A stretch of 64,000 nt of DNA from Scylla paramamosain (lineage: Eukaryota > Arthropoda > Malacostraca > Decapoda > Portunidae), in assembly GCF_035594125.1 (NCBI RefSeq), contig NC_087190.1:6875962-6939961 (forward strand), in the 5' to 3' direction. Shown here in pieces: positions 57,951 to 64,000 of this stretch. Made by a program: the position numbers and the translations under genes. The notes under the pieces were generated by a model. It made no database searches, was not told the origin of the DNA, and saw only the letters and a list, made by a program, of their open reading frames with translations. Positions within the stretch are counted from its first letter, which is position 1. Every line of letters starts with the position of its first letter.

Positions 57951-60060
57951 GTTGTTCTGTTTCTGCTTATAGAGTGCTATTCATGCGTTTTGTCGTTTTG
58001 GTATCTAAAAACCTCAAAACACTCAAAATATAGTTTCTTGTAAAGTCTTTTCGTTTCCTTATATAAGGTATTTTGCATGCATTTTGGCGTTTTTCTACAT
58101 GACAAGCTTAAAATTTAAATACACGTTTTTTGTAAACTTATACTATTTCTCCATAAAGAGATTTTTACGTCCGTTTTAGCGTTTTGGCAAGTATCTTCAA
58201 GCACTAAAAAGAGACGTTTTTAGTAATTTTGTTCCGTTTTTTTTCCCATAAAAGAGGGTGTTTTCCATGCTTTTTATCGTCTTGGTGCTTAGCACGTTCA
58301 TAAATACTAAGAGGACACGTTTCTGGAAATCTCATACCCTTTCCCCATATAGGATGGTTTCCATATATTTTTGGCGTTTTGTTACCTAACCATGTGAAAT
58401 ACACTCAAAACACACGTCTTTTATTATGTTGTCCTGTTTCTAAATATCATGTGCTATTCTCGCGTTTAAGCGTTATATTTCCTAAGAAGCTCAAAAACAC
58501 TCTTAATACCCGTTTTACGCAATGTCTTCTTTCGCAATGTAGGGTACTTTTAATGTATTTTGACGTTTATCTATGTAACACGCTTAAAAACGTAAAAAAA
58601 ATAAATAAATTTTTGGGGTAAATTTGTAATGTTTTCTCCTTAAAGTGATTTTTGTAAGCATTTTAGGATTTTGGTACATAAGTAGCTGAAAACACTGAAT
58701 AGAGACGCTTTTGGCAATGTTGTTTTGTTTTCCCATATATGGTGCTTTCCATGCTTTTTAGCGCTTTGGTGCCCAGCACGCTGAGAAATACTAAAAACAT
58801 ATGTTTCTCGAAATGTCATTTCGTTTTACTTTAGAGGGGACTCTGCATACATTTTGGGCTTTGGGTACCTAACAAGGTGAAAAACTCTCAAAATACGTTG
58901 TTCTGTTTCTCTATATAGAATGTTATTTATATCTTTTATCATTTTGGTACCTAAGAAGCTCAAAAACAATCGTAATACACGTTTCTCTTATTTTTTTTCG
59001 TTTCTCCAAATAGGTTCTTTCCATGGATTTTGGTGTTTTTTTTTTTTTTTTTTTTGCTTAAGCTTAAAATACTCAAAACACTTTTTTTTTCTTTTAATTT
59101 TATTGTGCTTATTCATAAATAGCGTTTTGCATGCGTTTTTGCGTGTTTGTAAATAATTAGTGCAGAAACTAAAAAGACATTTTCCGTAACGTTATTTTAT
59201 TTTTACATAGAAGGTGTCTTTCATGCTTTTTAACGTTTTGGTACCAATCACGATCATAAACACTTGAAAACATATTTCTGGAAATGTTTTCTTTCCCCAT
59301 ATCGGGTGCTTTGCATGCATTTTGGTCTTTTGGCACCTAACAATGTCAAATACACTTAAAATACGCTTTTTTTGGTAATGATCTTTTCTACATATACCGT
59401 GCTTTTTATGCGTTTTAGCGTTTTGGTACGTAAGAAGCTCAAAAACACTTATAATACACGTTTGTAGCAATGTCCTTTTTTTTTCCATATAAAGTACATG
59501 GCGTTCTTGTATGTAAGAAGCTGTAAAACACTCAAAATATTTGTTTTAGTAGGTTGTTTTTTTCCTTGTAAAGTGTATTTTCCATGCGTTTTAGCGTTTT
59601 GGTTCGTAAGTAGCGCAAAAACAGTTGGAAGACACGATTTTGATGATGTTGTTTTGTTTTCACATATAGTGTGTTTTCCCATATTTTTAGCATTTTGGTT
59701 CCTATCACGCTCATAAACACTGAAGACACGTTTCGGCAAATGTCGTTTCTTTTTTCCAATATGGATTGTTTTGTATGCATTTTGGCATTTGGCTATCTAA
59801 CAATATGAAAAACACTCAAAACACATGTTATTATAACGTTCTTTTTCTCCAAATAGAGTTATTAAATTGTTTTTGCGTTTTTGGTACATAAAGAGATAAA
59901 AAAAAAAAAAAACACGTTTATCTCATTGATTTTTTTCGTTTTCCCATATAGAGAACTTTGCATGCATTTTGGCGTTTTTCTATGTAACAAGCTCAATAGC
60001 ACTAAAAATAATTGTTTTTTTGTCATCCTTTTTCTCCATAAATGTTCTCCATGCGTTTGA
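57951..60060 (-). repeat. 96-bp satellite, reverse block
   Basis: Turns at AAAATGTTGTTCTG near 57,951. From 58,482 to 59,827 it is the reverse complement of 62,664-64,000, so this piece is one arm of a large inverted duplication. Confidence 0.87.
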
Positions 60061-61335
<1,275 letters not shown>

Positions 61336-61479
61336 CCATAAAACTTGTCTTTTTAAAGTTTTTGACCTACTTACGTAACAAAATGCTGAAATGCATGCAA
61401 AGCACTATTTGTGGAAAACACTAACATTACCAAAAGGTGTCTTTTGAGTGTTTTTAAGCTTGTTACGTACAAAAACGCT

Positions 61480-62257
<778 letters not shown>

Positions 62258-62662
62258 CAAGAAAATGTATAAACATGGGTAAATGTTAGGCACACTGGTT
62301 AGGTTTACGTATTCTGATTAATACTGTATTTTTATACATCTTATGTACATATAGTCCCGTTTCATACGGGCTTCATACCCGTCCAGTTGGTCTTGGGTAC
62401 GCATCTCTTTCAGTTGCCACACAGTGAACATGTGTATGTAACCTCCTACCTTGACAGGTACTAAAACTACTAACAATGATTTTACACCACTTTAATAGAG
62501 TACATCTGATCACTAACACACCTTACTAATCACAATAATTAAGTGTGCAACCACCACCACACTTCACGGCGCCGGCTGGGAGCGGCACCAGTAGATCTCT
62601 CTTGGGTGGCGTGACGTTGACGAGTGTGAGCCGTAACTCTGTTGTGTGTGATTAACTCTGGT
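62258..62662 (-). other. Non-satellite island of about 405 bp
   Basis: GC-richer sequence unrelated to the satellite. On the minus strand there is a GC-rich start (GCCGGCGCCGTGAAG), an acceptor-like TAGTTTTAG, a 46-codon open stretch (PVKVGGYIHMFTVWQLKEMR then TQDQLDGYEARMKRDYMYI), and GGAAATAAATATACTT near the end, which includes AATAAA. It could be a captured terminal exon, a solo LTR or another retroposon. I do not recognise it. Confidence 0.45.
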
Positions 62663-64000
62663 GACATGTGTTTTGAGTGTTTTTCATATTGTTAGATAAC
62701 CAAATGCCAAAATGCATACAAAACAATCCATATTGGGAAAAGAAATGACATTTGCCGAAACGTGTCTTCAGTGTTTATGAGCGTGATAGGGACCAAAATG
62801 CTAAAAATAAGGGAAAACACACTATATGTGAAAACAAAACAATATCATCAAAATCGTGTCTTTCAACTGTTTTTGCGCTACTTACGAACCAGAACACTAA
62901 AACGCATGGAAAATACACTTTACAAGGAAAAAAATAACCTACTAAAACAAATATTTTGAGTGTTTTACAGCTTCTTACATACAAGAACGCCATGTACCTT
63001 ATATGGAAAAAAAAAAAAAGGACATTGCTACAAACGTGTATTATAAGTGTTTTTGAGCTTCTTACGTACCAAAACGCTAAAACGCATAAAAAGCACGGTA
63101 TATGTAGAAAAGATCATTATCAAAAAAAGCGTATTTTAAGTGTATTTGACATTGTTAGGTGCCAAAAGGCCAAAATGCATGCAAAGCACCCGATATGGGG
63201 AAAGAAAACATTTCCAGAAATATGTTTTTGAGTGTTTATGATCGTAATTGGTACCAAAACGTTAAAAGCATGAAAGACACCCTCTATGTAAAAATAAAAT
63301 AACGTTACGGAAAATGTCTTTTTAGTCTCTGCACTAATTATTTACAAACACGCAAAAACGCATGCAAAACGCATTTTATTAATAAGCACAATAAAATTAA
63401 AAGAAAAAAAGTGTTTTGAGTATTTTAAGGTTAAGCAAAAAAAAAAAAAAAAACACCAAAATCCATGGAAAGAACCTATTTGGAGAAACGAAAAACATTA
63501 AGAGAAACGTGTATTACGATTGTTTTTGAGCTTTTTAGGTACCAAAATGATAAAAGATATAAATAACACTCTATATAGAGAAACAGAACAACGTATTTTG
63601 AGAGTTTTTCACCTTGTTAGGTACCTAAAGCCCAAAATGTATGCATCTAAAGTAAAACGAAATGACATTTCCAGAAACATGTCTTTTTAGTATTTATGAG
63701 CGTGCTTGGCACCAAAGCGCTAAAAAGCATGGAAGGCACCATATATGGGAAAACAAAACGACATTGCCAAAATCGTCTCTATTCAGTGTTTTCAGCTACT
63801 TATGTACTAAAATCCTAAAACGCTTACAAAAATCACTTTAAGGAGAAAACATTACAAATTTACCCCAAAAATTTATTTATTTTTTTTTACGTTTTTAAGC
63901 GTGTTACATAGATAAACACCAAAATACATTAAAATTGCCCTACATTGCGAAAGAAGACATTGCGTAAAATGGGTATTAAGAGTGTTTTTGAGCTTCTTAG
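62663..64000 (+). repeat. 96-bp satellite, forward block; right arm of inverted duplication
   Basis: Reverse complement of 58,482-59,827 with few changes and the same internal A- and T-runs. It extends past the right edge of the window. Confidence 0.9.

Overview
The window is eukaryotic and most likely comes from a decapod crustacean. The evidence is spliced gene fragments, several non-LTR retrotransposon families, hAT, MULE and BEL/Pao elements, very long AT, CT and AC microsatellites, and a block of the arthropod telomere motif TTAGG. The species is an inference; nothing in the sequence names it. There are no bacterial-type operons or phage features. Most open frames are stop-poor runs inside repeats (GC-rich minisatellite, TA and GA tracts, AT-rich satellite) and are not genes.

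Region 1 (1-24.4 kb) holds two direct copies of one unit of about 8 kb: about 1-8,035 and about 15,306-24,235. The first copy enters from the left edge. Each copy has a GC-rich 25-bp minisatellite of about 3 kb, a low-complexity spacer, and then, on the minus strand, the 3' part of a host gene that I recognise as ERMARD-like (ER membrane-associated RNA degradation, DUF4209 family). Copy 2 keeps one more upstream exon. Both copies are broken, at different sites, so they decayed largely independently after duplication. The 7 kb between them holds a LINE fragment, a BEL/Pao gag-protease remnant, a minus-strand hAT transposase pseudogene, and the left part of a plus-strand hAT element cut off where the second copy begins.

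Region 2 (26-38.2 kb) is a transposon graveyard. A jockey/CR1-like LINE (LINE-B) is split in two by LINE-A, a second LINE whose two ORFs are both open. LINE-B lies at the 3' end of an intron-bearing MULE transposase gene. Between the MULE exons are a tRNA-derived SINE, a CR1-like fragment and an 80-bp inverted repeat. An AT palindrome, an RTE-like remnant and a CT tract follow.

Region 3 (38.2-64 kb) is one large AT-rich satellite domain. The monomer is about 96 bp, arranged as a five-monomer higher-order repeat (about 480 bp), and the array changes strand several times. It carries very long TA tracts, local segmental duplications, an inverted duplication running off the right edge, a foldback element with head-to-head TTAGG repeats, a CR1-like LINE with an empty allele in a paralogous block, a nearly intact LINE-B copy and a short LINE-B 3' fragment. 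The LINE-B copy at 49.3-52.6 kb acts as the empty site that explains the nested LINE in region 2.
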